A stretch of 64,000 nt of DNA from NCBI GenBank assembly GCA_900188575.1, contig FYEU01000312.1, positions 847,535 through 911,534 of the forward strand, in the 5' to 3' direction. Shown here piece by piece: positions 1-10,510 of this stretch (positions within the stretch are counted from its first letter, which is position 1; every line of letters begins with the position of its first letter). Made by a program: the position numbers and the translations under genes. This stretch comes from Geosmithia putterillii. Taxonomy: Eukaryota > Ascomycota > Sordariomycetes > Hypocreales > Bionectriaceae. The notes under the pieces were generated by a model that was not told the origin of the DNA, ran no database searches, and saw only the letters and a program-made list of their open reading frames with translations.

Positions 1-2044
1 GGGGGGGGGCGCGAGGGACTAGCATCCGTCCTCTCAAACAACGGGTCCTTAGAGAACGTAGAAGTTCTACCATAACACTCGCGCGCTGGATCCCGGACAG
101 ACCTCGCAGTGCCATGCAGCAAAAAGTGGAAGGGTAAGCGTAAGTGCGAGTGCGCTGATGCGGCGGGAAAGTTCCCGGATGCTCTACGTACATGTACCGC
201 ATTAATACCTCGGAGGGATTAAAGACAGGAAGACGGACAGACCCTGCCAACTGCCCGACGACCCCACGACCCAGATGCGTCCGCACGCAGCGCAACGCCA
301 CACGCATAATAAACACCAGCGGCCATTGCCTGCTGCCCACGGAGGAAGCTCCGCTGTATATCTACCGTCTGATTCGCCAATGTCCGTCCGTGTTTACAAA
401 CTGCACCAAGTTTGCGGAGAAATCCTCGTACAATTCCGTTGCAGGCGAGCGAGTTGCGCGACAATCTGGTTTCCAAATGTCATGCCTCCGGTTCTCGTAC
501 CGTGAAACTGTGAAATGACCTACTAGTACGGAGTGCGGAGTGATAGTCGGAAGTAGTAGAGCGCACCACCGGTGGGTTCACTTTTCACCAAGGGACTAGA
601 AAAGGTGCGAGCAGGCTCGAAAGGCCAACAGATAACCACAGAGCTGGAAAGCGAGCGTCCACGGTGCTCCGAGGGTGGGGCATAAATGAAGAATGAAGAA
701 TAAAGACGACAATCCCCCGGCTAGCCTACGGAATCTTGGCGGGGGGGGACAGCATTGACTCCCAAATCGCCCTCCCGCCGAGCGCGAGCCCATCCGTGAT
801 GTATGCCACCGCAGGCAGGGTGTTACAAGCAGAACGGTGGCGAAGGTGGTGAGCCGCTGACGCCGACGCCAGCCCGAATGATTCCACTTGCAGCCTCTGT
901 AGAGACTATCATATGGGAAGTAGAAAGCTGAATCGAATGAAACGGTCGTGTCTGCCAGCTGTGTATCCATCCACTCGCACTACTACGAGGACGGCGTATT
1001 TTCTCATGCACGCGATAGATCAATTAGGCAACAAGAGGGAAACATACATGGCAGATTGTGGGCAACAAATAAAGGGCAGAAGAAGCCGCCAGCCTGTCGC
1101 CAGTAATATTGCTCTGTTCTTTCGTACCTCGTAGCCCGACGAGAGAATCTCCAGGGCGCTCCGGGGGGCAATGGATATGAAATACAGGTCGACCCCGACC
1201 CCGCGAAGCACGTACCGCCACAACTCGTCTCCCTCTCTCGTGTATTATTACGGGGTATTAGAGACAAAAGAGGACTGAAGAAATAAATAGCCAGTCTGGC
1301 AACCAAAGTCTGTAGAGGAGAGTGGCCCTCTTTTTTTCTTTCCCCCGCGAGAAGGCAAAGAGGTGGAAGAGAGGGAAGGTGTGGCAGTAAGTACGCACCG
1401 GGACGTGCCTGCCTCAGAAATGATTCCCTCTATTGCGATTCCATAGGCCAGACGGGACATCATCTGTCTTCCATCGTCATCATCATCACCCCGCGTCTGC
1501 TTCTCCATTCTTTTTGTCGTCTTTCGACCTTGGGAGGCTTGTTTGTCCCTTTCTCGCCTCCCATGTGAGTCAGCGTGGTACGGCTTCAGAGGTCTCCTGA
1601 AGCCTGAAGAGAGGACCCCAAGACCCCTCCATCCTCACGGCAAAGCACGCGAAAATTCCATGTATCTAAATATCTCGACGAGTAGTATCCCTAATCGCAC
1701 AACGCCACGGCTCCGGTCGCGTCACATCGATCCTACCTGGTCCTATTGATTCCTAGGCCACTCCGTGCCACTATGCGGGTTTCCGAGCAGAAAAAAAGTG
1801 TCAGGCTCACCAGGGAAGTCGCTCGGGCACGTGTTGGAAGCCAGTTTCGGTATGGTGGCGCGCCAGGCTGCGAATATAGTCGTCCCCCTATTCGCACAAC
1901 CGTCAAGTCAACCTACAGACAGGTACATGCATGTTCCGTCCTTTATTTCTTCGATTTCGCATTGACGCAGATGGCATTTTTATCAGTCGACATGCACGCC
2001 TCAACGCCGATCTTACGTATCCCTTTTCTACTAGGGGCATTCTA

Positions 2045-2069
2045 GTGTGTGTGTGTGTGTGTGTGTGTG
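2045..2069. repeat. (TG)n microsatellite
   Basis: An uninterrupted TG dinucleotide run of about twelve units in non-coding sequence. Confidence 0.9.
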
Positions 2070-2950
2070 CCCGGATGCGAATATCGGTATTGCCTTGGTT
2101 GCATCTTCTCGTCCGTGCAGGCTGGAAGAGGGGAAGTTGTCTGCCAAATCGTACGACAGCCGGTTGTAACTCTACAAGTTCTAAAAAAAAAAAAAGTCAA
2201 GACATCTAATTGATCTGGTGGAGGTGGAAACAGCAAACTAACATGTCTAGGAGCCTTTGATATTCAAGGGGCAGTGTTGAACGCCGGGTCTTCGAATAGG
2301 GATATTCTATATCGGTGACAACTCTGTCATATTATTGCGTGCAGCCTTCGCTAGCCCAACTATACGCCAAACGCTCACAACGCCAATATCCCATTCCAAG
2401 CTATAAAAGTCTATTAGGGTAGTGAAACCGTCTGGTAGCAAGAGTAGTGGCAACTGGCAAGCCAGTCGTACTTATGGGAGCCCTTCGTACTAACTCAAAG
2501 GAAGAGTAATAATATCCATCTCCTGCAACGCCAAGGATGTCACGCACCACACGGCAGACAATTACTCCGTACACGTTTCTTCTATAGTTGGACCTATATG
2601 CATATGCCAATCTTCAGTGCTACCTACACGGCGGCGTATGAACTTTCCTATTCTCTTTCCTAATGATGGCTTGCCTTTCCACGGCATAGTCCAGTCCGGC
2701 TCATTGTGACGTCAGTCATCGGATTTTGGCGTCGGTCAGAGGGGTCCCCCGCACACCCTGCAGCTACATGGCCAAACGCGGAAGGAGGCAACAAAGGAAG
2801 GTGCATTGAAACGCATGGACGGGCGCAAGGGCGTCGAGGCGACTTTTCCCAGTGCCCTTTACTAGAATCCATTCACTCGTCCATGTCCATTTTACTTCAG
2901 GGTAGTTGAATTGCCCTGCTTTCTACTCATCCCACTGCTGCTGGTGCTGT

Positions 2951-2995
2951 GCCTCCGGCGGCCCCTGCCGGGGAGGCCGTTCTCGCTTCGCTCGC
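2951..2995 (+). repeat. GC-rich palindromic repeat, copy A
   Basis: The core reads GCCTCCGGCGGCCCCTGCCG followed by GGGAGGC and then a TTCGCTTCGCTCG-like tail. The head and GGGGAGGC can pair as a stem with a short loop. The same module recurs near 6831, 9590, 9866 and 9932, always between genes. Confidence 0.75.
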
Positions 2996-3283
2996 TGTGA
3001 GGACCCTTCGTACACACTGTGTGTAGATCACGTCGCATGGACACAGAAGCGCACCATTGGATTGTACTGTACGCCGTACCGTACAACTGCAAAGACAACA
3101 CAGCGGAATACCCTACAAGACTGTCAAACGAAACTCACGATGCAGTTCACCAAGCACAAATCGCGAATCACGAATCACAAAGACCAGAGTATGCAAGTAT
3201 GCCGTGTATTTATACGATGAAGCAATGGGATATATACAAGCCCCCAAGACCCCAGATCATGACATCATCTGCACCCGCGTGCA

Positions 3284-3311
3284 ACCAAACCAAACCAAAC
3301 CAAACCAAACA
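3284..3311. repeat. CCAAA short tandem repeat
   Basis: About five tandem units of the pentamer CCAAA/AACCA, just beyond the 3' end of the GH55 gene. Confidence 0.8.
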
Positions 3312-3387
3312 GATCGTATCATCAAGAACGGATCAAAGAAGAAGAAAAGAAGAAGACAGGACTAAGAGAAGAAAAGACAGGAGTGGT

Positions 3388-5736
3388 CTACGCCGACTGG
3401 AAGTAGGCCAGCGTGGCGCAAAACATGTTGGTGTTGTCCTTGACCTTGACGATGCCCTCGCCACCCTTGGAGATGACGTTCTCGCTGGCCTTTGTGCTGA
3501 CGCCGTAGAGCCCAATGTCCGGGCTGTTCTGGATGTCGACCATGTGGACCTGGCAGTCCTCGGTGTCGAGGCAGTCCTGGTCGTAGTTCTCGAAGAAGGA
3601 GTACATGCCGCCGCCGTAGAAGAAGATGTCGGACGAGTCGTGGATGCGCAGGCCCCACGTCTTGGGGCACGTCTTGGAGTCGCCGCAGTACGAGGAAAAG
3701 TCCGGGTCGTAGTAGTCGGCGTTGACCTTGAAGGGCGTGTTGGCGTCCGGGTTGCTCTGGAAGTAGGCCGTCTCGGTCTGGATGACGGTCATGTAGACGT
3801 TCTGGGCCGCCTGGAGGTGGTAGTTGTACAGCACGCTGTGCTCCGAGGCCGTGCCGTACAGCCACGCGCCCTTGGTCGACTCCAGCAGGAGGCCGCGCCC
3901 GTTGTAGATGTTGATCTGGTTGTGGTCCGCCAGGTCCAGCTCGTGGTCCGACACCCACAGCCACGTGTTCTCCAGGTAGATGGTCGACGAGTTGGTTACG
4001 TGCAGAAGCAGGAAGGCACCCTCGCACTCCGGGTCCGCGACTGTGGTGGAGTTGGGGTTCTTGGCGCACTTGTCCGACTGCAGCTCCGTGCCGGCCGATC
4101 CGCCGATGCGGAAGTGCACGTCCCACAGGCCGGTGGAGCCCTTGTCCGTGCCCTCGACGTTCCACTCCATCAAGATGGCGCCCGGCTGCGGGCCCTGCGT
4201 CTCGATCATCAGGTCCGACATCTCCACGATGCCCTTGTCGCCCGCCTTGCCGACCTTGAACACGGGCTTCGGGTTCGCCTGGTCCTTAAAGTTCTTGTCG
4301 CCACCCGCCATGATCAGCGGCCAGATCTCGCCCACCACGCGCACGCCCGCGGGGACGTTGACCGTGTCGGTCACGATGTAGGCGCCGTGCGGGAAGTAGG
4401 CCACCTCGTCGGCCTTGAGGTTGTCAAACGTGGTCTGGATGGCCGCCGTGTCGTCCGTCGACCCGTCGCCCTTGGCGCCGTTGGTCTTGACGCTGATGAA
4501 CTTGGTTGCCGGCACGTCGGCGTACTGCGGCTTGCTGCGCGCGAAGAAGCGACCCGTGTCGTCGAGCAGCGCCGCCGGCTTGCTGGGTGCGGCCGAGTGC
4601 ACGGCCTGCACGGCGGTGCCCGTCGCGCCAGAGTACGAGCGGCCCTGGATCCACGAGGCCACCTTCTGGTTGCCCTCGAGGACCGTCTTGCCGGTGCCAA
4701 AGTTCTGGACGGCGATGGGCACGCCGTCGGAGAAGTCGACGTTGTCGAGGATGACGGTGCCGTTGGATCCCGTCTGCTCCGGGTCGTACAGCGACAGGAT
4801 GCCGATGGGCGTGTTGCTGAACTTGGCGTCCTGGACGATGACGGAGCCGACATTCTGCGAGCTGCCGTCGCCCGAGGTCAGGTTGAGACCGGCGCCGCAG
4901 TTGTCAATGGTCAGGCCGTGGTAGTTCCAGACCCAGTTCCAGACCTGGTAGATGGCCGTCTTGCAGCCGTTGAAGGTCAGGTTGCGGGCGGTGAACTGCT
5001 GGCTGCCGAAGAAGGCGCCGTAGTTGCCGCCGTTGAAGACAATGTCCGTCATGAAGCCGCCCGAGCCGTTCTCCATGAAGATGCCCTGCTGCGCGTTGTC
5101 GGCGCTCGAGTCCTGCACCATGTTGAACACAATGTTCTGCAGCGATGTGGCCTGCGCCACCTGCCAGTGGATGCCCGCGCCCTTGGTCATGGGCATGCCC
5201 GTAAGGTCGATCTTGAAGTTGCGGATCTGGCGGAAGAAGTTGTTCTGGTTGGTGAACCAGTTGGACTCGCCCTCGTACGGGTTGGCGTCGATGACGGCCA
5301 TGCCCTCAAAGTCGGCCGTCGCCTTGATGGTCGGCACGTCGCTCAGATCGCCCACCATGTGCGTGTAGTAGTACTGCACCAGGGGGGCCGACACCATGTA
5401 GGTGCCCGGCGGGAAGTAGACGAGCGCGGGGGTCGTCGTCGACGAGTCGCAGTTCTCGCCGCAGCGGTTGCCGCCGGCCGTGATGGCCTTGTTGATGGCG
5501 GCCGTGTCGTCGGTGGACCCGTCACCTGTGGCGCCAAAGTCCTTGACGTTGCGGAAGACCGAGTAGTCAGAGCCCGTGGAGCCGAACGGCACAGAGCCCG
5601 TGCGCTCAATGTTGGCGAACCACCACGTGCTGTCGGCCGAGGCTGACACGTCACGGGTGGACACGGGGGTGGCGGCACCGAGGGTCTCGGCGGCCATCAG
5701 GCCGAGGGCCAGAAGGATGTTGGAGAGGCCCTTCAT
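3388..5736 (-). CDS. Secreted GH55 beta-1,3-glucanase
   Basis: An intronless 782-residue protein. The first ~21 residues form a signal peptide (hydrophobic run ending near ETLGA), so the enzyme is probably exported to the wall or medium. Two pectate-lyase-like beta-helix halves follow, each opening with a similar motif: DFGATGDGSTDDTAAI near residue 69 and a NGAKGDGSTDDTAAIQ copy near 420. This doubled right-handed helix is the hallmark of GH55 exo/endo-1,3-beta-glucanases, and the length fits the family (about 750-800). It should cleave laminarin-like beta-1,3-glucan, for wall remodelling, nutrition or attack on other fungi; exo versus endo mode cannot be read from the sequence. Several NxS/T sites suggest N-glycosylation. 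The start at 5736 is the only one preceding the signal peptide. Confidence 0.93.
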   Translation of the reverse strand: MKGLSNILLALGLMAAETLGAATPVSTRDVSASADSTWWFANIERTGSVPFGSTGSDYSVFRNVKDFGATGDGSTDDTAAINKAITAGGNRCGENCDSSTTTPALVYFPPGTYMVSAPLVQYYYTHMVGDLSDVPTIKATADFEGMAVIDANPYEGESNWFTNQNNFFRQIRNFKIDLTGMPMTKGAGIHWQVAQATSLQNIVFNMVQDSSADNAQQGIFMENGSGGFMTDIVFNGGNYGAFFGSQQFTARNLTFNGCKTAIYQVWNWVWNYHGLTIDNCGAGLNLTSGDGSSQNVGSVIVQDAKFSNTPIGILSLYDPEQTGSNGTVILDNVDFSDGVPIAVQNFGTGKTVLEGNQKVASWIQGRSYSGATGTAVQAVHSAAPSKPAALLDDTGRFFARSKPQYADVPATKFISVKTNGAKGDGSTDDTAAIQTTFDNLKADEVAYFPHGAYIVTDTVNVPAGVRVVGEIWPLIMAGGDKNFKDQANPKPVFKVGKAGDKGIVEMSDLMIETQGPQPGAILMEWNVEGTDKGSTGLWDVHFRIGGSAGTELQSDKCAKNPNSTTVADPECEGAFLLLHVTNSSTIYLENTWLWVSDHELDLADHNQINIYNGRGLLLESTKGAWLYGTASEHSVLYNYHLQAAQNVYMTVIQTETAYFQSNPDANTPFKVNADYYDPDFSSYCGDSKTCPKTWGLRIHDSSDIFFYGGGMYSFFENYDQDCLDTEDCQVHMVDIQNSPDIGLYGVSTKASENVISKGGEGIVKVKDNTNMFCATLAYFQSA

Positions 5737-5865
5737 TTTTGTGATTTCTGTAGACCAGCTACTTGGATGTTCCTCCAGGGAAAAAAGAGTGTGATGTCTT
5801 GTCGTCTGTTGTGGAGGTCAGTGGTTGGGGTCACTCTGATGGAAGGGCGTAGTAGGATAGAGGAG

Positions 5866-5878
5866 GTATTATATAGAT
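5866..5878 (-). promoter_or_regulatory. TATA-like box of the GH55 gene
   Basis: On the minus strand the sequence reads CTATATAATACC, about 130 bases upstream of the GH55 start codon. That spacing is plausible for a filamentous fungal gene with a short leader. Assignment is by position and sequence only. Confidence 0.45.
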
Positions 5879-5978
5879 GGATGAAGAAGAGGATTGTCAA
5901 GGTGAATAAGGACAAGAGAGGAAAGAAGCAAATGTTTCCTGATCACGGGGATGGATCATATGAACAAGAGAAGCAATA

Positions 5979-6002
5979 TGGTGTGTGTGTGTGTGTGTGT
6001 GT
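5979..6002. repeat. (TG)n microsatellite
   Basis: About eleven TG units in the upstream region of the GH55 gene. Confidence 0.9.
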
Positions 6003-6305
6003 AATATGTGCGAGGTGATGTGGATGGTAGGTGCGCGTGGACAAGACGGGAAAGTCAGGCCATGGGAGGCGAACGGGTCGTCTCTTTTTAACGCAGAGTG
6101 CATGGACGAGCAAACATGATGCGGAGGAGGTTGGGCAGAGGCAGACAGGTGAAGAGAAAGGACGGGCATGGTGAATTGTGGATGAGAGGAGTGAATCATT
6201 CTGATTGTGTAAAGGTGAATGGAGAGTGATGTGGTCAAGGGACGATGGAGCAATCTGATGGGCAGAATTCGATGCTGAGGCTGGTGTAGCAATCAACGTC
6301 CCAAG

Positions 6306-6334
6306 ACGGATTGGATTGGATTGGATTGGATTGT
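6306..6334. repeat. GGATT short tandem repeat
   Basis: Five consecutive GGATT pentamers in non-coding DNA. Confidence 0.85.
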
Positions 6335-6820
6335 ATGTAATCAATCCATCATGGGCTGTGCAGAAGAGAAGAGGGAAAGGAAAAGATGGGGAAGAGTGCC
6401 TGGGAGAGGGTGGACAGATAGCTGCCAGTATGACCATTTGACAGCCAGAATGCGGGTCACGATGGTGTTTGTCTCAGTTGCGCAGCGCAGACTTACCAGA
6501 GGCTATGACGTGGTGGGGACCCTTGAGAGAGAGAGCGACTTCCGAGGGGAGAACAGGGCTGAAGGATAGACGGACAGACAGACAGACAAGAGAGAAAGAG
6601 AAGGAAAAGGAGAAATGAGTGTCCAAGAGTGGCTGGCTGAAGAAAGAGAGAGAGAAGAGAGGGAGGACGAGTGTTGAGAAGCGAGGCGGAAGGGGGTTAA
6701 TATCGTGTTTCGACGTCTCTACACAGACAACGGAGTACACATGAAGAGTATACTACAGAGTATACAGAGTAATACTTGTTACGGAATATTACTATGCCCT
6801 TGCCATGCCCTTGCCGCGGG

Positions 6821-6872
6821 CCAGGCGAGAGGATGGCCTCCCCGGCAAGGGCCGCCGGAGGCAAGATGCAGA
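6821..6872 (-). repeat. GC-rich palindromic repeat, copy B
   Basis: This is the inverse-orientation copy of the module at 2951. It keeps the paired head and GGGGAGGC blocks, but the CGCTTCGCTCG tail has diverged (CCATCCTCTCGCC on the minus strand). Confidence 0.65.
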
Positions 6873-9589
6873 TGCGTGGTACGAGTATTGGGTATTACTC
6901 TGTACTCCGTCCTGCTCGGTACTGAGATTGCATTGTACAAAGTACATACAAAGTAATACCTTGTAGAGTATTCCCAGGAGTCAGGACCCATTGCCAGGTA
7001 CCAGAAGTGGTGGTGCTACGTAACAGCCGAGGAGGCGGGTACACAGACGAGTGGACAAGGTGAGTCGATATCGTGTGGTGGCGGCGGTTGGCTGGCATGG
7101 ATCTGCGCCGATGCGTGGAAGCAGACCAGCAGAGTTGGAAGCTCTCCCTCTTTACGGAGTACTCCGTACCTGTAGGCTATAGCTGTAGGCTGCAGTACTG
7201 TAGAATGTACAGCAAAGCCAGGGCCAAAACAATGTGAAACAATTGGACGAGGTGGTTCACGGGGCATAAAGAGCGGACCCCTGTTTGAAGTTTCACTGCG
7301 TAGCGCCGAGCGTTTGTGGAGAAGACAGGGGCAGGGATCTGACGATGCTTGCCTTGTGCCTTGGGCTGGCCGTGTACGAGTACGGAGTAGCGCAGACTGT
7401 CGTGCAGCTGGAAGGATTCTGGATCGATTTTCTCCTACCTAAACGGGCATCTTGTTAGATATGGCAGATTGGTCGATGAGGGTAGATTGAAGGGACAAAG
7501 AGATGATGGCATATTACTCCCTGTGATCGTGGGAGTACGTACTCGTACTCTAGTAGTCGCATCTGCTATCCGCATACCAGAGCATGGCGGCAGGGCAGAC
7601 CAGTACAGACCAGTACAGCGGAAGGCAGCGGAGGGCAGCGGAGGAACAGCCAAACTGGCGCTCGCAATGTTTCAGGCCACGGCGCGTGCGGGCCAGTAGA
7701 TGACGGGCAGCCAGCCACGACGCGGTATTGGCAAATGGATCTGTACCTATATTAATATATGAATGCTTGTGTACTCCATAATGTACCCTGGTCACTGGCA
7801 ATATACGCGCACACATGTTCGGACTGTCGGTCACTGAGTTTCAGCTGTTTCGTCTTCAGTCTGCAGAGGCGAATGGGCGCAGTCAATGGCTCTGGGCAGC
7901 AGGAATCAGAACAGGGAGAAGAAGGATATGAGGAAGAAGGAAAGAAAGGAAGCATGTGGCAGAGCAGAGCAGAGCAGAGGATCAATCCACTGTTGCGTCA
8001 TTGGCATTGCCCTTGCGAGAAGAGCAGCAGGAGCGCTTCGATTGTTCCTTCCCTCGCTAGGTGACCAGTCCAATCTCCCAGTGCGGCAGGTGCCCTCGCC
8101 CTCGCTCTTTCCTCCGACGTTTCTTCCTCCATTCCCATCATCAGCCATCGGCATCTGACGATATCTCTCTCTGCCCTTTACTCTTTACTCTTTACTAGTA
8201 GGACTCTTGACTCTTGATTCTCCTCTCCTCAGGTCCATTGTTACATCTACAGTCTGCACCAATCGTCTCCATGCATACGACTACCGACCCATGACACCGG
8301 CAGCCAAATCACTTGACCTGCATCACTTTCCTTTTACCCGTGTACCACTGCATATGCCGTATTACTGATAATACTCCGTAGACCAGGCCACGTCAAGAGA
8401 CCACACCACAATCACAACCACAACCGCAACCACCACCACCACCATCACAACAATTTCCATACAACCGCCAACCGCCATAGCGCTAGACCCCACAGTCATT
8501 GCGGGGAGCAACCACCAGGAACCACACCATGATCTTGTGCACCATCGCCATCACCATCACCGTCTTCTAGTGCAACATGCTACTAGTATTACTACTAATA
8601 CCCGGCTGATGATAATACTCTGCACTTCCAACTTGAATCTAGCACACCATCTCTTCCCATGTAAATTACCCTGCTCATCGCGAATCCCTCTCTTATCATC
8701 GGGCAAATACACGGACATTTTCATCCTTCCAAATCCTCCATCGCACCCGACTCCCATCGCACTCGGACAAGCCGTTCATCTCTACTGTAGGATTTAAGAG
8801 TATTACTTACTCCGTCCGTGCCCGTCCCCGTGCCTGTATCACATACTCCGTACTCCGTGCTCGCCGTAAAGGTGATATTCTCCAGCGTCCAGTGTCCAGC
8901 CCATACGCCGTATTCCCAAACACATGATGCGCATAATACATGTATGTACCAAACAACGTTGTCGTGTTTAGTTTATCCAAAACCAAACAAACGTGTTTTC
9001 CCCCCTTATTCATTAAAGTGCAATCCAGAGTATTAAGGTCGTACTTCCAGCACGTTCATAATCCAGGTTGAACAGACGCAGAGTGCCACCCTTGATCCCC
9101 CTGTTTCGCACAAATGGGGGCGAAACGCCCACCACGCCACACCACACCAAACCACTTGCCCCTTTCGGTGTCGTCTTCAATGCGTCCAGGCACCTGCTCT
9201 GCTCTGCTTTGCTTCGTCCTGACTCGCTTGCTATGCCTGCCTTGAGTTGAGTTGAGTCTACATCACGGAGTACGGATACTTGATTTGTCTTGCCTTGACC
9301 TGTCTTGCTGTCTTGTATGCTGCCTGTCCGCCCAACCCGTGACGCCACCACACTCTGGTAATTCCAACCATCAGTCCACTCACCTCGCAGACTGCCACCA
9401 TCCCGAATCACACTCACACGCACCTACACTCACATATATCCCCCCTGCTGACGCTGTACCAGGCTTGTTTACATGTACTCATGTATGTACTACACAAAGT
9501 AACAACACATCCATCTACTACGTTGTATCCATCCACCCTGCACCACCCACCACCACCCAGCTGCATTTGGCCTCCAGCATACTTAATAT

Positions 9590-9631
9590 GCCTCCGGCGG
9601 CCCTGCCGGGAGGCTGTCCTCGCTGCGCTCG
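9590..9631 (+). repeat. GC-rich palindromic repeat, copy C
   Basis: A shorter version: the loop and second arm have each lost a base or two (CCCTGCCGGGAGGC), and the tail reads CCTCGCTGCGCTCG. It lies immediately downstream of an ATACTTAATATG stretch. Confidence 0.7.
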
Positions 9632-9865
9632 TGCTATAGCCTAAAGTAAAGGTAGATCAAAGGGTAGCATGATTGTGACCGTCTTGTTGTCGATCATTCT
9701 ACTCCGTACAAAGTATGGTATGGTGCACAGCCTTTGTGATAATATCCCGTTCAGACCTAGATATACCCTGCACATCTGCACATGTCCGAGTATTACCTGG
9801 CGGCCGCCCAGGGATTCTCTACGCCCGCAGCACATGACTCCAAGTAATACTCCGTGCCGAGGCAC

Positions 9866-9976
9866 CGAGCGAAGCGAGAATAGCCTCCCCGGCAGGGGCC
9901 GCCGGAGGCATATTCAATTATACGTGGTATATGCCTTCGGTGGTCCCTGCCGGGGAGGTCACCTTCTTTTCGCTCG
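9866..9976. repeat. Inverted pair of GC-rich palindromic repeats (copies D and E)
   Basis: Copy D (9866-9910, minus) and copy E (9932-9976, plus) face each other head to head across a 21-base AT-rich spacer. Each ends outside in the CGAGCGAA / TTCGCTCG tail, so the whole block is one large imperfect inverted repeat with nested hairpins. Copy E differs from D by several C-to-T changes in its first arm. It could be a small non-autonomous mobile element or a structured site. No open frame or clear target-site duplication is visible. Confidence 0.7.
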
Positions 9977-10510
9977 TTCTCACGTGTGACTTGGACAGTA
10001 AAGCAAGGAACGTCAAGGTAAATCCGATCCATCATGTTCATTCTTGTGATAATATAGTCTATGTAATATGCGCAATGTAATACCAAAAATGAAGATGAGA
10101 AACCCAAGTCAAGGCCTATGCCAATGCCAAGACCATGTCAGATCATGTAAAGATCATGTCGAGACCAAAGACCAAAGGCCCTAAATATGTAGAAAATCCA
10201 AAATATCAAGTAAAGACCGCCAAGCTAAAAGAGTGATGATGTGATATGTATGCCAAAAAGATTGAAACAGAAACAGACGCCGTCCGACATTTTCCAGACC
10301 AAGGAACCCCGACTAAAAGCACAGAAATGATGCAGAACAAAAGAACAGACCAATAGAAAACAACATAATAGAAAGAATAAGGAAGAATGGAGAGTAGGAA
10401 GAATAGAAATGATAAGGGTAGAGATGAGAAAGGATGAAAGAGGGAGCTTTTCCAGAGAGGGAGGGAAAGAGGACGGAGGGAGAAAGGGGGGGCAAGATGA
10501 AGAGAAAGGT

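Larger units (their letters stand above)
1..3387. other. Gene-free stretch at left edge
   Basis: No open frame here shows a recognisable domain, steady codon bias or splice structure; the short frames on both strands look random. The stretch holds a (TG)n microsatellite near 2045, a 13-base A-run near 2184, a GC-rich palindromic repeat copy near 2951 and a CCAAA-type repeat near 3286. Its right end is probably the 3' flank of the GH55 gene. Confidence 0.6.
5737..10510. other. 4.8-kb intergenic region
   Basis: The first ~150 bases are the GH55 promoter; the right end is the 3' flank of the F-box gene. I see no supportable gene between. Contents: a (TG)n run near 5980, GGATT pentamer repeats near 6306, many TACTCCGTA-type motifs, and four copies of the GC-rich palindromic repeat. 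Confidence 0.6.

Noticed and set aside
192..2236. Several 60-130 codon frames at the left edge
   Set aside because: No domain, no codon bias consistent with the other genes, overlapping on both strands, and no splice partners.
3019..5646. 875-codon open frame on the plus strand opposite the GH55 gene
   Set aside because: It is the antisense of a GC-rich-third-position gene; its translation is a Val/Arg/Leu/Asp-rich shadow without domains, while the minus strand has a signal peptide and full GH55 motifs.
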